Below are positions 9,485 to 22,835 of a DNA stretch of 64,000 bases, piece after piece (the stretch's first letter is position 1; the number at the start of each line of letters is the position of its first letter). Under the pieces are notes generated by a model. That model made no database searches. It saw only the letters and a list, made by a program, of their open reading frames with translations, and was not told the origin of the DNA. The stretch comes from Strongylocentrotus purpuratus (taxonomy: Eukaryota; Echinodermata; Echinoidea; Camarodonta; Strongylocentrotidae). The DNA lies in the NCBI RefSeq assembly GCF_000002235.5, contig NW_022145609.1:27293493-27357492 (forward strand), in the 5' to 3' direction. Position numbers and translations under genes: made by a program.

Positions 9485-11070
9485 GGAGAGATTGGGAGGA
9501 GGCAAGGAAGAGATAGAGTTTGTCCCATTGAAAGACTAACAATTTATTTCTCATGAAATTCAATACACCCCCTCCCCCCCCCCCCAATTTTTTATATATT
9601 TGTATTTATATATTTCATCACATTAACAGAGAAAAGATATTAGAAAAGGAAATTACTAACTTCTCCTTTGAAAATACTCCTGGTTCTCTTTCTCACAAAC
9701 TGAATACTAATGGAACATTGCAAATGACAAACACCTACATATACCTTCATAAAAAATTATATTCCATGAATGAAGTACGGATGCCGCTAATCTATTCGGC
9801 ACGAAGAGCATGTTCAGTACACAATATAGACCCTAAGAAACTAGGCCACCATTTGAATAACCCAATTTCATGCTCACCATCAATGGAGAAATCAATTTTG
9901 ACCCTGCAGCCCTACGTACCACAAACCTTCATATCACGCAATGTACACAATATCAAATAGGCAAGAACATTCCATCAAACGCACCCCTCCCCTCTTCTTT
10001 ACCAATGCCCCTGAACAAAATAGGGTGACTGAATGAATGCTGATATTTTGTTCTTTCTCGAGGCTCTACTAAAAAATTGGTTTGGAAGAATGGAACATGG
10101 AGGATGGTTCTAGTATTCAAGAACATATAGCCAATTCTGTTTCAATATTGCATGGATATCCTAAACTAAAATGTGGAATTTGGTTTTCTTACTACTCATC
10201 AGTGAAAATAATACACGGGGGCTCGGGCGAAATAATTGCATGATATTCTTACAGCGGAGATCAGGTTGGGATCACGATGAAAATGGGTAGTGAAATGTAA
10301 AGAACTAAAATAGAAAAAGGAGGATTAATTATTAACCAAACATGAGAGCACCATTAAACTCAACACCATCTGTGCATTGAAGAAAGGTTCTGTGCCCTCT
10401 ATTTTCATAGAATTAGGGCTGAAGGAGACTTGTGTGGGAATAAAAAGTTTCCTCTCAATGGGTACCTAAAAATGTAATTTCACATTGACAAACTCAGCAG
10501 CTGCCATTCTTTCACATATCCACATCATTTGAAATATGAATAAAAGAATTGTACAATAGGATTAACTCTCATGAGTCATCTACATTCATCTGCCCCAACT
10601 CACATCATGTATGCCTTGGGCAAACAGGTTTATGACACCATTTTTAATCCACCTTTTTTCCCTCACAAAATGAAGCCATAATATAGGTGGCGTATCGAAA
10701 TAGATATTCATGGTGGCCAATATACGTGCTTTAAAGGCAGGCTTTACTACTTCAGCTAGAAGGGATTAGACCCCCAGCGAGCCCCAGCGAGGTCACTGTG
10801 ACAGGTGGCTATCTTATTAACTCAGCTCTCATTTAACATAAGAAAAAGAGGATCATGGGGGACCAACAGGCACCGATTGGGGAAGTTTTCTATATAGAGG
10901 GAGCAAGTAGCTACAAGTAGGATAGTGTGGCTTTAATAGTGACGCTAAAAGGCTGCATGTCAATTAGGTTCGACTTAATTAGAAGGGGGCCGTCGGATCT
11001 AGCCATAACACCTCATTAAGGCACCATAGTTCATCATTAGGTCACATCACTAGATGTACTATCATGTAGC
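8645..11070. other. Presumed intron, no gene seen
   Basis: This is unique AT-rich host DNA between the retrotransposon and the tandem repeat next to the Ig exon. It contains a long (GA)n tract, a poly-C run (about 9571-9593) and no open frame with a recognisable domain. If the - strand receptor assignment is right, it is part of the intron following the Ig exon. Confidence 0.6.
9341..9481 (+). repeat. (GA)n microsatellite
   Basis: A nearly pure GA tract of about 140 bp has interruptions such as GATAGAG and GAAATAGAG. Open frames reported across it on the - strand are Ser/Leu low-complexity artefacts. Confidence 0.95.
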
Positions 11071-11521
11071 AGACAAGTATGGTCCGTTAATATGGAAACG
11101 GATTTACGGATGTCCCTTGCGTCATATTTATTTACTCCATAAGAAGCCCTTCTTGTTTTTCATCTTTCTTCCTCTCTACCTATCATATAAATTTTGTCAC
11201 CAAGTTGCTCAAGAGAGAAAGAACCCGCTTCACTGGAAACAATTCTCTTTGAGACAAGTATGGTCTGTTATGGAAAGGGATATATGAATCTCCCTTGAGT
11301 CATATTTATTTACTCCATAAGTAGGCCCTACTTGTGTTTTCATCTTTCTTTTTCTCTATCTATCATATTAATATTGTCACAAAAATGCTCAATGAGAAAA
11401 AGAACCCGCTTCACTGGAAACAAGTCTCTTTTAGACAAGTATGGTCTGTTATGGAAAGGGATATATGAATCTCCCTTGCGTCATATTAATTTACTCCATA
11501 AGCATAAGTAGGCCCTGCTTG
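11071..11521 (+). repeat. 181-bp tandem repeat, about 2.5 copies
   Basis: The start motif GACAAGTATGGTC occurs at 11072, 11253 and 11434, exactly 181 bp apart. Whole units (GGAAACGG/GGAAAGGG, TCATATTTATTTACTCCATAAG, GAACCCGCTTCACTGG and so on) align with few differences. The array ends about 85 bp from the 3' edge of the Ig exon, inside the presumed intron. Confidence 0.9.
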
Positions 11522-11605
11522 ATCAATCACAACTCTTTCAATACAGGAATTTTCACCAGAACACGTGTCATGAAACCTGAATATAATCTCCATTCAGATG
11601 CTTAC

Positions 11606-11890
11606 CTTGAGTGACAGTAAGCCTGGCCTGTGTCGTGGCTGTCCCATCGTCGTTGCTTGCCTCACATACCACCGACTGGTCATTGTCTCGGTCAAGCCGA
11701 AGGGGCGTTATCCTCAGCACTGACCCTCCTTCAGTTTCGACGATCTGGTAACGCAGACCGCGCACCTTCTTCTTGTTCCTGTACCATTCGAACGTTGGGG
11801 CGGGGTCGCCTGTCGCCTTGCAGAAGAACGTTGCTGCACCTTCATCTATACCGCCCTCGTCTGTCAGACCAAGTGTGATGACCGGTGGTG
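11606..11890 (-). CDS. Ig-domain exon, LAR-type receptor phosphatase (partial)
   Basis: This internal exon is 285 bp. On the - strand it starts after a pyrimidine-rich acceptor ending ACCTTACAG and ends at CAAG/GTAAGC. It opens with the last two bases of a split codon, has 94 full codons, and ends on one base, so it is symmetric (phase 1-1). The product is one I-set Ig domain: Cys23 and Cys75 for the disulfide and core Trp35 (FEWYRNKKK). The stretch SVLRITPLR..RD before the second Cys closely resembles the first Ig domain of LAR/PTPRS/PTPRD proteins. The basic cluster RNKKKVR after the Trp sits where vertebrate type IIa phosphatases bind heparan and chondroitin sulfate chains. Odd point: the usual Tyr two residues before the second Cys is Val. 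Titin-, hemicentin- or neural-CAM-like Ig proteins remain possible. The exon is sound; the family call is a recognition from memory. Confidence 0.72.
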
Positions 11891-12124
11891 CTGTAAGGTG
11901 AGAGAATAAGGGAGATCGTCATTATTTTTGTGAACGTGAAACAATGATTTTCAGGTCTATCTTGGTTGGTAGACTACATGTAGTTGTTACACTTATCATC
12001 AACACAACCATCATCAAGATTTTAATCAATATGATAGGCTCATCACTAAGATTACAATCATCATAAAACCAGACCAGCGTTAGGATATGTGTTATAATCA
12101 CTGTCATGAGCATCCTCCTCTTTC

Positions 12125-12240
12125 TCATCATTATTGTCATCATCATCATCATAATCATCACCATCAATCGTTATATTTTTCCTCTTCATCACTGTCATCC
12201 TCACCATCACCATCATCCTCATCATCATCATCATTACCAC
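12125..12240. repeat. Imperfect (CAT)n microsatellite
   Basis: CATCAT-rich sequence is interrupted by TTAT, ATA and ACC triplets. A similar tract is at 59191-59248. Apparent His- or Ile-rich frames here are artefacts. Confidence 0.85.
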
Positions 12241-15200
12241 CCTTCACCCTCTTCTATACATCCCTATTATAATTATAATGATCCAAAACTCTAGAGACAC
12301 ACACATACCTCTATTTTTTTAAAGGTCCACAACTTTTACCAAAACATCTCAATGATACATTGCATCAACTTTTAAAAATAGAATTCAATGACCCCAATGT
12401 TCATGAACATCAAGAAAACTATCTTTGGAAGGATGATTAATTCAGTGAATATCAAGAAAATTTAGAATATAGCTTGCAAACCCACAAAAAGAGAGAGAAA
12501 GAAAGAATAATGGCGAACGAGACTAGGAAAGACCAACTAAATCTGCAGTCCATAATTCAGGGCCAAAAATCAATCACACAAAATAACCTAGGGAGGCATT
12601 ACCCTCTGATTTTGATTGCTTTTCCCTTTTCAAAATACAGGAGAACGGGTCACATCGAAATATGGTTTCCAGCCATTTATATTGTGAAATGATGCATGCC
12701 GTAAGAGCGGAGGCTAGCTTCATGCATAATGCCATAATCTCCTTCGTGTCGGCCAAATGAAATATTAGTTGCATACTGATGAGTTAAATCCATCACATCT
12801 ACATGTTGTATTTTGTGTTCCGGCAACTCTCATTAGGATAGCACTCAATCACATCTCGTAAATATAGTCGATTTCACTGGAGAAGACTGAAGATATGAAA
12901 CCATTTGGTGATTGATAATTATAATATCTCGAAGAAATGAAATGACACAAGTTAGAACCTGCAAGAAAGGACTGAGAGAGAAATAGAGATAAAGAACGGG
13001 AAGAGATAGAAGGTGATAGTAATATGACTTTGCTACACAGGTATGGTGAAAATTATATCAGAAATAATCAACCTTCTAAAAGAAAGAAAGAGAAGGACAG
13101 AGGGAGATAGCAACAGAAGGAAATGAAAGGGGACTATTTAATGCAAAAAGTGAAAATTAAGTCCTTCAAACTGATTTCGCCCGGAATACGGTAGGCTGAT
13201 AATTGTGTGGCAACTCGTACTGAGCTACGACACCATCAATTACTGCTAGGGAGCGATAAAGGTCCCAAGTACTGAATTTCTTTTGATGAGGTCAATGATT
13301 ACCCCTATGAATACTTTATGAGGGCATCTGTATCACCAGTATCCAGGTAGGTATCTATCTATACCTGGATACCACGGAACATTGATGCAAGGTGATCGAA
13401 TCCGAGATCAAAGCGGAATAATTTTTTTCTAACATTGAAATAAAAAGAAGTTAGAATTATGTATGAAGTACTTACAAACTATCCCTCATAATCCCTCTTT
13501 CCATCACTCTGTCATAGAGTACAGCATGAATAATAGATTTGCAGCGAAACTCATTATCATTGCATAAGAAGAGGGATTCTGTTAACCTAGTAGTAGCAAG
13601 GTTAGATGTTAAATGAAAGCACTTTGCTGGCTAAGAATCGGAAGGGAGTTTTATTGCACCCTTCTGGCTCAAAGTTTCTGAGCAGACATTTCAATGGTTA
13701 CCTAGTTTATGAAAACAACTATTTAGATATTATTAAATGATTGAAACATTCTATTGTAGACTATCAAATAACCTTATTCTAACTGCTGTCAAATGAATGT
13801 CACATGACCTTTCATTCCTGTATCTTCAGGAACTTCAAGCCGAGCTAGCAGAAAATTGGATCATCGCTCACAACAGAAGCTCCACTGCTATACTCTAATA
13901 TCAGATTCCAATTGAGGCATACTTTCAAATGAAAATGATGGATCTTTGTTTCATATTTGTCAATGTTCATGGGTATTTGCACTGCTGAAATGGGGGGCGG
14001 TATTCAGCGGTGCCCTCTGATCTGTGGAAAGCGACGTCAGGAGCTAAAAGATCCAGGTATCTTTACCTATTACGGCTCTCTAAACCTCCTGTTGACATTA
14101 ATAAATGATGAATACACACCGTCAGACCTGAAATTGTATTATAAAAGAGAAGATAGGTATATGCTTTGTTTGTTCAAACAAATGCATTGCGGACAAAATC
14201 CAAATCTCCTGACTTTCGTTATGGACAAAAGGCCATAATTGACATTGTGGCTATTTGTGAAATGGGGCTTACGAGTTACGACTGTAGTTCATGTTGTAGT
14301 GGGAGATATTACGCCAATGTGATATACACTGAAACAGTTTCTCCGTACCAATTCCAAGAGAGGCAGAGGCCTTTTGTATAGATTTGGTCTAACAGTGCGA
14401 TTTCCTGAGCATAATACAAACCCAAAGTCACACAAGGTTTTTTAGGCTAAGATCATCAGTTAAGTTCAACATCCTCTGTCACTTGTGGTATGAAATCAAC
14501 AGAATGTTCTTCCAATATGTTCTCTAGCAACTTTGAATTACTTAGTGATGATGTATACAGTATCCAACACTAGTGAAAGTGAAACATTTCTATAACTTTT
14601 TGTAAAGTGGTATATCTACCTAAACTCTTGAAAACAGTGCCTTCATGGACTTGGAACCTTTTTCTACGGACCAGGTTCTATCTATTCGGGATCCATGTCA
14701 TCTTTCATTCCATATAAAATTTGAATGGCCAATGTTTGTTTTCTCATTCTCCCAGCAATCTAGGTGATGGAATACAGGATCAATTTTGGTATTTCCAGTA
14801 AAAGCCATAAGGACAGATCTTGCGCGGCTCCCAGCTTATCTCTGCCAGCGCCGTGCATTAATTGTGTTTACATCAAGCCCAGTTAATAACGATTTGGTGG
14901 CAGCATGGTTTGTGTAAACCCAGACGATCATGATCCATTTGAGATATCTTATTATCAGATTCATATTTCAAAGCCCGCCTCTGTAATAACGATGCTTTTA
15001 ATAACGCTCCTTTAGCCCATGTACAGGCAGATAGGCAGATAGCCAATGATGTTTGAATGAAAGTCTTGCCTAACCTCATTTTCACTTGAGCAAATTTGTA
15101 CAAGAAATCAGGACCTGTGAAAATGCTTCATTTTATCGGAATAGACTGATCTAATTTTAGTACTATTGTTCATCAGGGTATATTTCAGTTGCCTAAAGCA

Positions 15201-16254
15201 AGCATGCAGGTGCATCTATGGTTTAGTACCATCCTTTATTTTTTGTCTATATCTGTTGATATCTAGAAAGGCATTAACTCTGTGTTAAAGTAAATAAATA
15301 AATGCCCTTCTAGCCCTAAACAGATGATTTTCTCCTGCCACCTACAAGAAAAAATATCCATCTCAGAATAACTTCATTCAGAATGTCATTCCTGGTATAA
15401 GGTGACAAGCTAGAGGTAGACATGTCAGGTGACAAAGACATGTGTCAGGTGATATGATGTAGATGTATATCATGTGACATGAGCAGCATAATCCTGGCAT
15501 TCATCAAGCCCTTTCTCATCTATTTCAAGAATTTCTAGAAAGTCACAAGCAAGTGATATGTTTGATATCAAAGGACTTCTAGGTCACTATCTGAAATTTT
15601 TACCTGCTTAGAGTTAGATGTCATCGTCACGATCCCTTACAAGTATTACAGTTTCTTTTATTTTTTGATTAGGTAGGCTATAGAGTCAATTTGGTTGAAC
15701 TTGGTGGTATTAAAGTTGACTAGTTCTTTTTAAGTACATCTGTATTCCCTTGACATGGGAAATAAGGAAATGAATGTAGGTTTAATGGCACAAATGTAAC
15801 TGTAAACCATATTTTGCCATCTGTATCAAAGATTATAACATACTTTTGAATCAGAGGGAAACAAAACATATCCTTCGACCGCTCGTAAAACACACTGAGG
15901 ACGACTTGGAGCCATGAAAAAGGACAAATGCTTAATGTGAATTAACCTTCTTATCTGCAGAGGCAATGTGCAATATGATTTCATGGTAATTTATATCATC
16001 ACTGAACGTTTGACCCATTTTAATTGATAGTTTTCGCTATCATCCACCAAATGGCATCCCTCTGAGTTGTTTATTGGGGCTCAGTCCCATGAATTGAGAT
16101 CTGTGATGGATGTTTTGTTTGCTTGGACTAGTCATTGCCCCCTACCAATAAACATCTGTCCCCCTTCCCAAGGAGAGAGCTGGACACATTCCTGTCGTGC
16201 TAGGCTTCACATTCTATCATGGGACATTACTGAACATAAGCGTGTTGTCTGCTT
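12241..16254. other. Intronic DNA, no gene seen
   Basis: This is mostly unique AT-rich sequence. The longest open frame (93 codons at 13957) has no recognisable domain, splice context or Kozak support. A local palindrome with ATCCAGGTAGGTATC/ATACCTGGATACC lies near 13340-13370. Confidence 0.6.
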
Positions 16255-16690
16255 TTAAAGGTAAAGGCCAGTATTGGAAACGCCAAGTTTCAAAAAATGA
16301 AATGGAAGCTCTTATTACCAATCATGTGAAAGAATATGTTTTGACTTAAACATGATGATAACAATTTTGCCGGGAAACCGCCTACTAATTGATATATTTG
16401 GTAAATTAGTTTATCTACATGGTCTGTGAGAGATAAATGCATGTGTCGCGCACGTGTGCGTATAGTCCCATATACATCTTTCTGTGTACAGTGCTTGTAA
16501 CTTTACGAAGACTGGGCCAAATTTCTTATCATTTTGATGATTCCAGAACCTTGCAGTACACACCAATACTTATATGCTAGATGATCAACCTTTTCTGATC
16601 GATTCCACAACGTTTCTTTCACAAAGCAATCGCATGACCAAAACTCAACTTCATCTTTAAAGATAGCTAAGTACTGGTCTTGTGATTACA
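16255..16690 (+). mobile_element. piggyBac-like MITE, copy 1 (right end decayed)
   Basis: The left end is TTAA then AGGTAAAGGCCAGTATTGG. The body aligns along its length with the element at 19808-20178 (GGAAGCTCT, GAAAGAATATGTTTTGAC, GGGAAACCGCCTACTAATT, TTTCTTATCATTTTGATGATTCCAG). The right end has ACTGGTCTT but then loses the terminal sequence and TTAA, and an insertion of about 30 bp precedes it. No transposase frame, so it is non-autonomous. Confidence 0.8.
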
Positions 16691-19600
16691 ACGTGAAACA
16701 AAGTCCCTCAAAGCAATTGAGAAACATCAAAGAAATCCTAGCTACATGTAGTTCAAGATAGAAAAATATCCGTCCTCTGGCTGCTGCAGCTAAACATTAA
16801 GTTTCAAAAGTATTTCTAACGGTAATAAGAAGCGATGTATTTAACTCAATCTGAAAATATATGTTTTAATGCATATCCCATGAGTATCCAGGTACATTTC
16901 TCTGCTAAATGTTAATGAGAAAACGTATCAGTTGTACGGATTCACAATAATTACTGATCACGTCTAGCCTGGAGACATGCCCAATCTCAAATTGGATGAT
17001 TCAAGCAATGTTACAGGATCTTTTTAATGATTTTTTCACACGTTTCCTCGGTGAGTCAAGCGATACCGCAAGCTCTGCTATTTGTAACGTGCTGTGGAAC
17101 ATCATGCCGATTACAACGTCGACGGACGAAATCAATGCACGCGAAAATCACTGAATTATTGAATGAGTCACCGCTTGCATTCATGGGACTTGCAGCAATA
17201 ATGAAAATGTTTTGGGCGCATGCTGCTAAAGATGTAAATTAATATAGGGACAAGTAACTTGGCGGTCATCTGCATATGAATGAGACCAGCTGCTTGATCA
17301 ATACCAAGCCGGGTAAGGTGAATGATGCAAGGGATGGCGGCCATTCAATCAGAAGTCGATCACTGGAGTTGCTCCAAGGTTTAATTAGTTAACATTGAAT
17401 GAGTAATACAAAAATGATTGCATTTTTACCAAAATAAAATATGTGAATGCTTCATTAATCATTGAGAATTGGTGCTCAAAAGGGGAAAAGGAGATTGAAT
17501 ATAATTTCAAACCCTGTTTCAAGGATGTAGTCCACAACCCTCAATGGCATAGCTTTAATAAAAAGTTATGATTTCTTTTTTTAATCATCTCAAGGTGTTC
17601 ATGTACAGCAGTGATTCATGATGTCCATCCCTTATTTTTTGTCCGCTAATTAACAGCTTCAAAAGGTGGAAAGTGATACAATTTTGCTGAAAAATATCTT
17701 TTGGGCTCGAAGCACACAATATTCTCTTAATCAAAACATGCAAGTGCCCTCTTTACAATCGTATCTGTAAATATAATGTAAATGACTGAAATCTGCAATT
17801 CATGAGAATAAACATCTTAGTTTGATCCACGGTGACCTTCTTAGACCCAATTACATTAAAGCACCAACATCGTTGCTACGGCAACAATGCAATTACATAT
17901 CACAAATTAATGAAAATCTATTTGGATTATTTAGCTTCTAAGGCGATTATGTTTTATAGGGCAACCCCCACAAAATGTCAAAACAAATACATAAGTCTGC
18001 CGTTAATACCTTCTATCAATCAAGTTAAGAGGAAAGAGTTGACAGATGGAAATGGGTATTTTATATATTTGAACCAATATACAACCACAATTACCAAGAT
18101 GGAGTTAAAAATATGAGATCTCAATGTGGGTAGAGACAGAATACGATTGACCTTTCCATGGATACGCACTGCATCTAGATCTATCGTCATATCTTATCTG
18201 TGACCCTTTCATGGAGGAGAAATGCTACCGCCAATTTTATGAGCCTCATTATTGAAACAAAGCCTGAAATATTTGTTTTTCATTATCCTGGAAATGTCGA
18301 GGGAGGGGAGGCCTGCGCTGATGTATGTGACCATCTTCTTCTCCTCCAACATCGACGAGATGGTTTAAATTGCCTGGATGGACTGGGATGCGAGAATAAT
18401 GGTTATTTGTAGGGCAATAGGGGCTACTGTCAGTTCTGAGATGACTTTTTTTAGGGGAGGAAAACCCCCAAAGGCCTTCTCTGCCATTAAGCTAGAGATG
18501 AAACTCAAACAAATAAATATCCAGAGGGCCTTGCGTGCGTGATGCTTTATCTTCATTCTCCTTCGTCTTTATATTGCACTCGCAATCACATATCTTCCCC
18601 TGTGTTCTGCACACCTATTATTTTCTCTCATTACATCGGTTTTCCAAGTTGAATATAAAACGCAAGTGTCAATGACTTTTTCACAGCCGGTAATTTCCTC
18701 TTCGTCTTCTTCCTGTTAACCTACTAGGAGTTTCTTACTAATTTCTGGATAAGTCAAAACTTTCTAGGTCCCTCCTAAGCCTGTTCACACAAATCTAAAA
18801 TGCTATCACCATGTCCAAAAGCATGTTCTTTATCAAAGTGAGTGAGCTTTACGTCTGTATTTGCCTCAAGAAATATCTTGAGACTTTGTTATTCTTCTAC
18901 AGCATATGGTTAAAAATAAAGTAATTGAGATTTATGTGTACCTTTTTCTTTTATCAATAATAAATGGTGATTTATCAATTTTACTTGCGTGAGACAAGAA
19001 GTCAATATGGTTTGCCTAGACATTGGCCATTTTTTAATGTAAATATAAGTGGATGTTTTTGCTGATTTCAATGTTCTCATGGTTTTGAATTTAAAGTGAA
19101 CTGATTCCCATTTTTGAACTAGTATTACACCCCCCCCCCCCAGTAAGAACGTGCTCACCATGATATTAAGACAAGGTGTCAGACTGTTCCTCAAGCGATA
19201 ATTACCTTTACCAGTCTTGCGGGGATAAGAGCAATCACAATATAAATATAGAGGGAAGCATTCATTGAGGCATAATCTAAAAGAAATAAAGAGAGGGAAG
19301 ATCAACACTCATGTCTCTCTCTCACAATTCCGATTCCGATTCCATTCCAGTGAAGCATGAATGCATGCTTGCTGTTCAGCCATTGACACATTCTCACACA
19401 CTCTCTCTGTCTCTCTCCATGGGCTCTAACAAATGTTGCGAATTGCCTTTTTGTTGCCTGTCAGTGTCACAAAGATGCAGATTCAGTCAGGTTTGAATCG
19501 GGCGCAGAAATCCTTGTCAATCATAGTCAGTCGTACATAGGGTCTGGACTATACAGACTAGACTATCATTAAACTTACAGAGCACATACATGTAGCTCCC

Positions 19601-19807
19601 AAACTGTAGCAGCAAGGAACATTGTCAAGCCAATTTAGGCCGACTCAATAACCTTTTTTTTTTTCAGTGTCAAGTCATGTAAGTCCCCGGTCAAGTTAGA
19701 GCCTATAAGTTGGAGACCCCCCCCCCCCCCACCCCCCAATAACTAAAAGATTTTTTAAAAACAGAAATTGATTTCCTATATTATTTGTTTATATGGCATA
19801 TTTAAAG
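16691..19807. other. Intronic DNA, no gene seen
   Basis: This is unique AT-rich sequence with two poly-C runs (about 19129-19141 and 19719-19738). No coding exon is recognisable. Confidence 0.6.
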
Positions 19808-20178
19808 TTAAAGGTAAAGACCAGTATTGGAAACGCCCCAATTTCAAAAATGAAATGGAAGCTCTCATTACCAATCATGTGAAAGAATATGTTTTGACCA
19901 ATACATGATGATTAAAAAATTTGCTGGGAAACCGCCTACTAATTCATATATTTGGTAAATTTATTTCTCTCATGGTCTGTGAGAGATATAGGGTAGTCCT
20001 ATATACATCTTTCTGTGTATAGTGCTTGTAACTTTACGAAGAATGGGCCAAATTTCTTATCATTTTGATGATTCCAGAACCTTGCAGATGCTAGATGCTA
20101 GATGATCAACCTTTTCTGATCGATTCCACGTTTCTTTCACAGTGCAATCGCATGACCATAACTGGTCTTTACCTTTAA
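19808..20178 (+). mobile_element. piggyBac-like MITE, copy 2 (intact ends)
   Basis: The element is 371 bp including flanks. Its inverted ends AGGTAAAGACCAGT and ACTGGTCTTTACCT match perfectly, each bounded by TTAA (19808-19811 and 20175-20178). TTAA target duplication is the hallmark of the piggyBac superfamily. There is no coding capacity, so transposase would have to come from elsewhere. It is in the same orientation as the copy 3.5 kb away, and differences between the copies are moderate. Confidence 0.85.
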
Positions 20179-22689
20179 TATTGCGACAGAGGGATGGCAA
20201 AAGAAAGAGAGAGAGATATTTTGTGAGTGAGAAGCCCAATCTTGAGCATATAAAGGCTTGGGGAAGAATAGAGGTAAACCCGATAGTAATTAAATATGTA
20301 GAGGGCCCTTACCATGATTAGATGGAGGCACCAACAGGAACATGCATGAAGATGTTAACATCAGGCTCGCATGTTCATGAATGTTCCATGAAGGGCAGAT
20401 AGCATGAAGAAAAAAAGGACACACTTCATGATCTTATCTCTAGAAGAAAGGAGTATATTTCAAGAGGTCGTGACCAGAATGACTTGAAGGATAGAAATGG
20501 CAACCATGCTGCTTAAATAATCTCAAATGATTGTAAAAACAGACATTTTACACTGCATATACGCATCTATCTTTCAAAAGAAATTACTTTAACACCTTTC
20601 ACTCCCCCCCCCCCCCCCTCCGCTACAATACAGTCACTTGTCAATTTGATGGTCCATTAGGCTTTGTGTTGTTACATCTTCAAAATTAATCCATTTCGGT
20701 ACCATGTTGTATGAATAGAACCCACAAGAAGCTGTGAATCCTCAAAATTAAGTTTAACGTTATTCTCTTTATAACTGTCTTTGAAAACAGACTTATCAAT
20801 CTAATAACAGTAACAGTATTTTTTAAATGTATGGAAAAGGATGATACTTTTGGTAGTGATGGGACAACATCCATACAATATGCTGGTAAAGTAACTGTTT
20901 TGTTTTTTCTCCACCTATCCTTTATGATTGGATAATCAATACGATTGGCAAAATATGTACCTTTTCTTTTTAACTCACAAGGAGGATGGATATATAAGCC
21001 GGAAATTATGTTCATTGCACCACTTTAGAAACATGAAATTGCCTGGGAGCAACTCTTACTTTGAAAGCAATCCAATACAAAAGTGTCTGCAGGCCGCCAC
21101 AAACAAACTTGATTTGATTTGGACTGCATGAATCGAATGGTTTATTCATAGGCTTTTATACATGTATGTACTTGGTGTTATTGTATATTCTCTTCTCTCT
21201 AGAGGGATAGGCATGGGGAAAGAGAGAGGTGGAAAATGGAGCAAAAATCAATATGATGTAGAATGCTGAAGATCGAGGCGGTGCAACAAAGATGACTGAC
21301 AAAGTAAAAATGGAAGATGAAACAATGAGGAAAACTTAGGAAAAACCTAACATGCCTGTACCTCAAATAATCAGGGTCTGAAATCTGAATGAAGGGGCAA
21401 CGTTACAAGGAAAGATGGGACAAAAATGAAGGAAATGTGAGACAGAATAAGTAAATTTGAAGGGAAAAAACCCTCAAACTTATAGATGGGACATGCCTGC
21501 ACTTCATATTCTAGTTTCTGACATAAGAGTCAGAGCAACAATGAAGAAAGATAGGCCAAAAGCGAGGGAAACTTCAGGAAAATTGAACTATAACTGGTAC
21601 GTACATGCTTGTACTTCAAATTCCAGTTTCTGAATGAGTTGGGAAAGAGGCCTCGAGAAATTGATAACAAGGTTCGATAGATTTGTTTACCACAACAAGA
21701 ACACGTCGCCAGGCCAGGCCGTGAAAAGGGGAAAAAAACGACCGCCAAGACTCTCCTTGGCGGTCTGGATCGCACATGGATTTCTCATCAAATTTTCGCA
21801 AACAAGTGGACACCTTATTCCCTGATGATGAGTTTAATTTGCAGGGCTCTGCTTTTCCTCTCTTATAGCAACCTTCAGGCATTCATTTCACACAGGGCGC
21901 TTTTCATTCGCACCAATTTACAAACCTGATTTGGACAAGATGTTTTCAAATCACCAAGGTTTTAGGGGAGATATATCTAATGGATGTTCCAATTCATGCA
22001 TGTTTCTTCCCCCCCCCCCACCCCCCACCCCCACTTCAGTTGTCATTTTTAACCTTGACAGTCTCTGTTTGAACTTTTCATTGTATCTACCATTTTCCAA
22101 TCAATGGTTTGTCTGGAAAATATCCTCCATCATTGCTTCTTTAATATTGTATTAAATATATTATAATTATTTTCTACTGTTCTCTTCACAGGACATCTAA
22201 GACATCATTTTCTTGAAAACTTACCAACCATGCCCCTACTTCATCTCTTTCTGTTATAACAATATTTCCCCCCTCCTCCTCTTTCCTTTGCTTCTCTGCT
22301 CCTCTGTACTATCGTTTTATATTTTCGCACTCTCTTTCTCCTCTCTCTTTTCCTTCTTACCAGCTCATTTGTTCTGATTAAATAAACATACGCAGTTTCC
22401 TTACAATGGTACAGTATTCACATCTCCCACAATGAATACACTATACAAAACTTGACTATGTTCTAGTTTTTTATCACTCCTTCCCTTCCCCTCACTCCTC
22501 CTGTAAAACTCTTCCTTTCCCCCCTCCTTTATTCTATCGCACCATCTATCTCCCAACCTCAGACGGAGCCCCTCTCATCTCGTTCTATCAATCTGCATGC
22601 ATCATCACCACCACTCCACTGCTACTCTTTCTTCTCTCCTCTCTCTCTCTCTCTCTCATTGAGTCTCTATAGCAGCACATGCAGCTGGT
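20179..22689. other. Intronic DNA with diverged ~110-140-bp repeats
   Basis: A recurring segment starting ACATGC(C/T)TG(T/C)AC and containing CAGTTTCTGAATGA-type sequence is seen near 21351, 21491 and 21603, indicating an old tandem array. Poly-C runs lie at about 20605 and 22010. The remainder (22150-22689) is pyrimidine-rich. No gene seen. Confidence 0.6.
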
Positions 22690-22835
22690 CACATTATCAC
22701 CCTCTATCAGAAACATTCCCTTGCATATTGTCTAGCTACTTGCAGACACGGGGGTGTTCACATCAAGTGAAGGCAGTGTTTCATGCACTTCTTGTAGTTT
22801 GTTTTCGTTCTTGTTTTATATGTCCGTTTGGAACT

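Noticed and set aside
9216..9587. Ser/Leu-rich open frames on the - strand
   Set aside because: They are translations of the (GA)n microsatellite; the same applies to frames at 40893-41598, 42999-43323 and 49806-50144.
13330..13420. tRNA-like arrangement around GGTGATCGAATCCG
   Set aside because: No consistent acceptor, D and anticodon arms can be drawn around the apparent T-loop; a local palindrome explains the resemblance.
13957..14381. Two overlapping frames of 93 and 71 codons
   Set aside because: No domain, no splice sites matching the frame, and no supporting context; lengths are within chance expectation.
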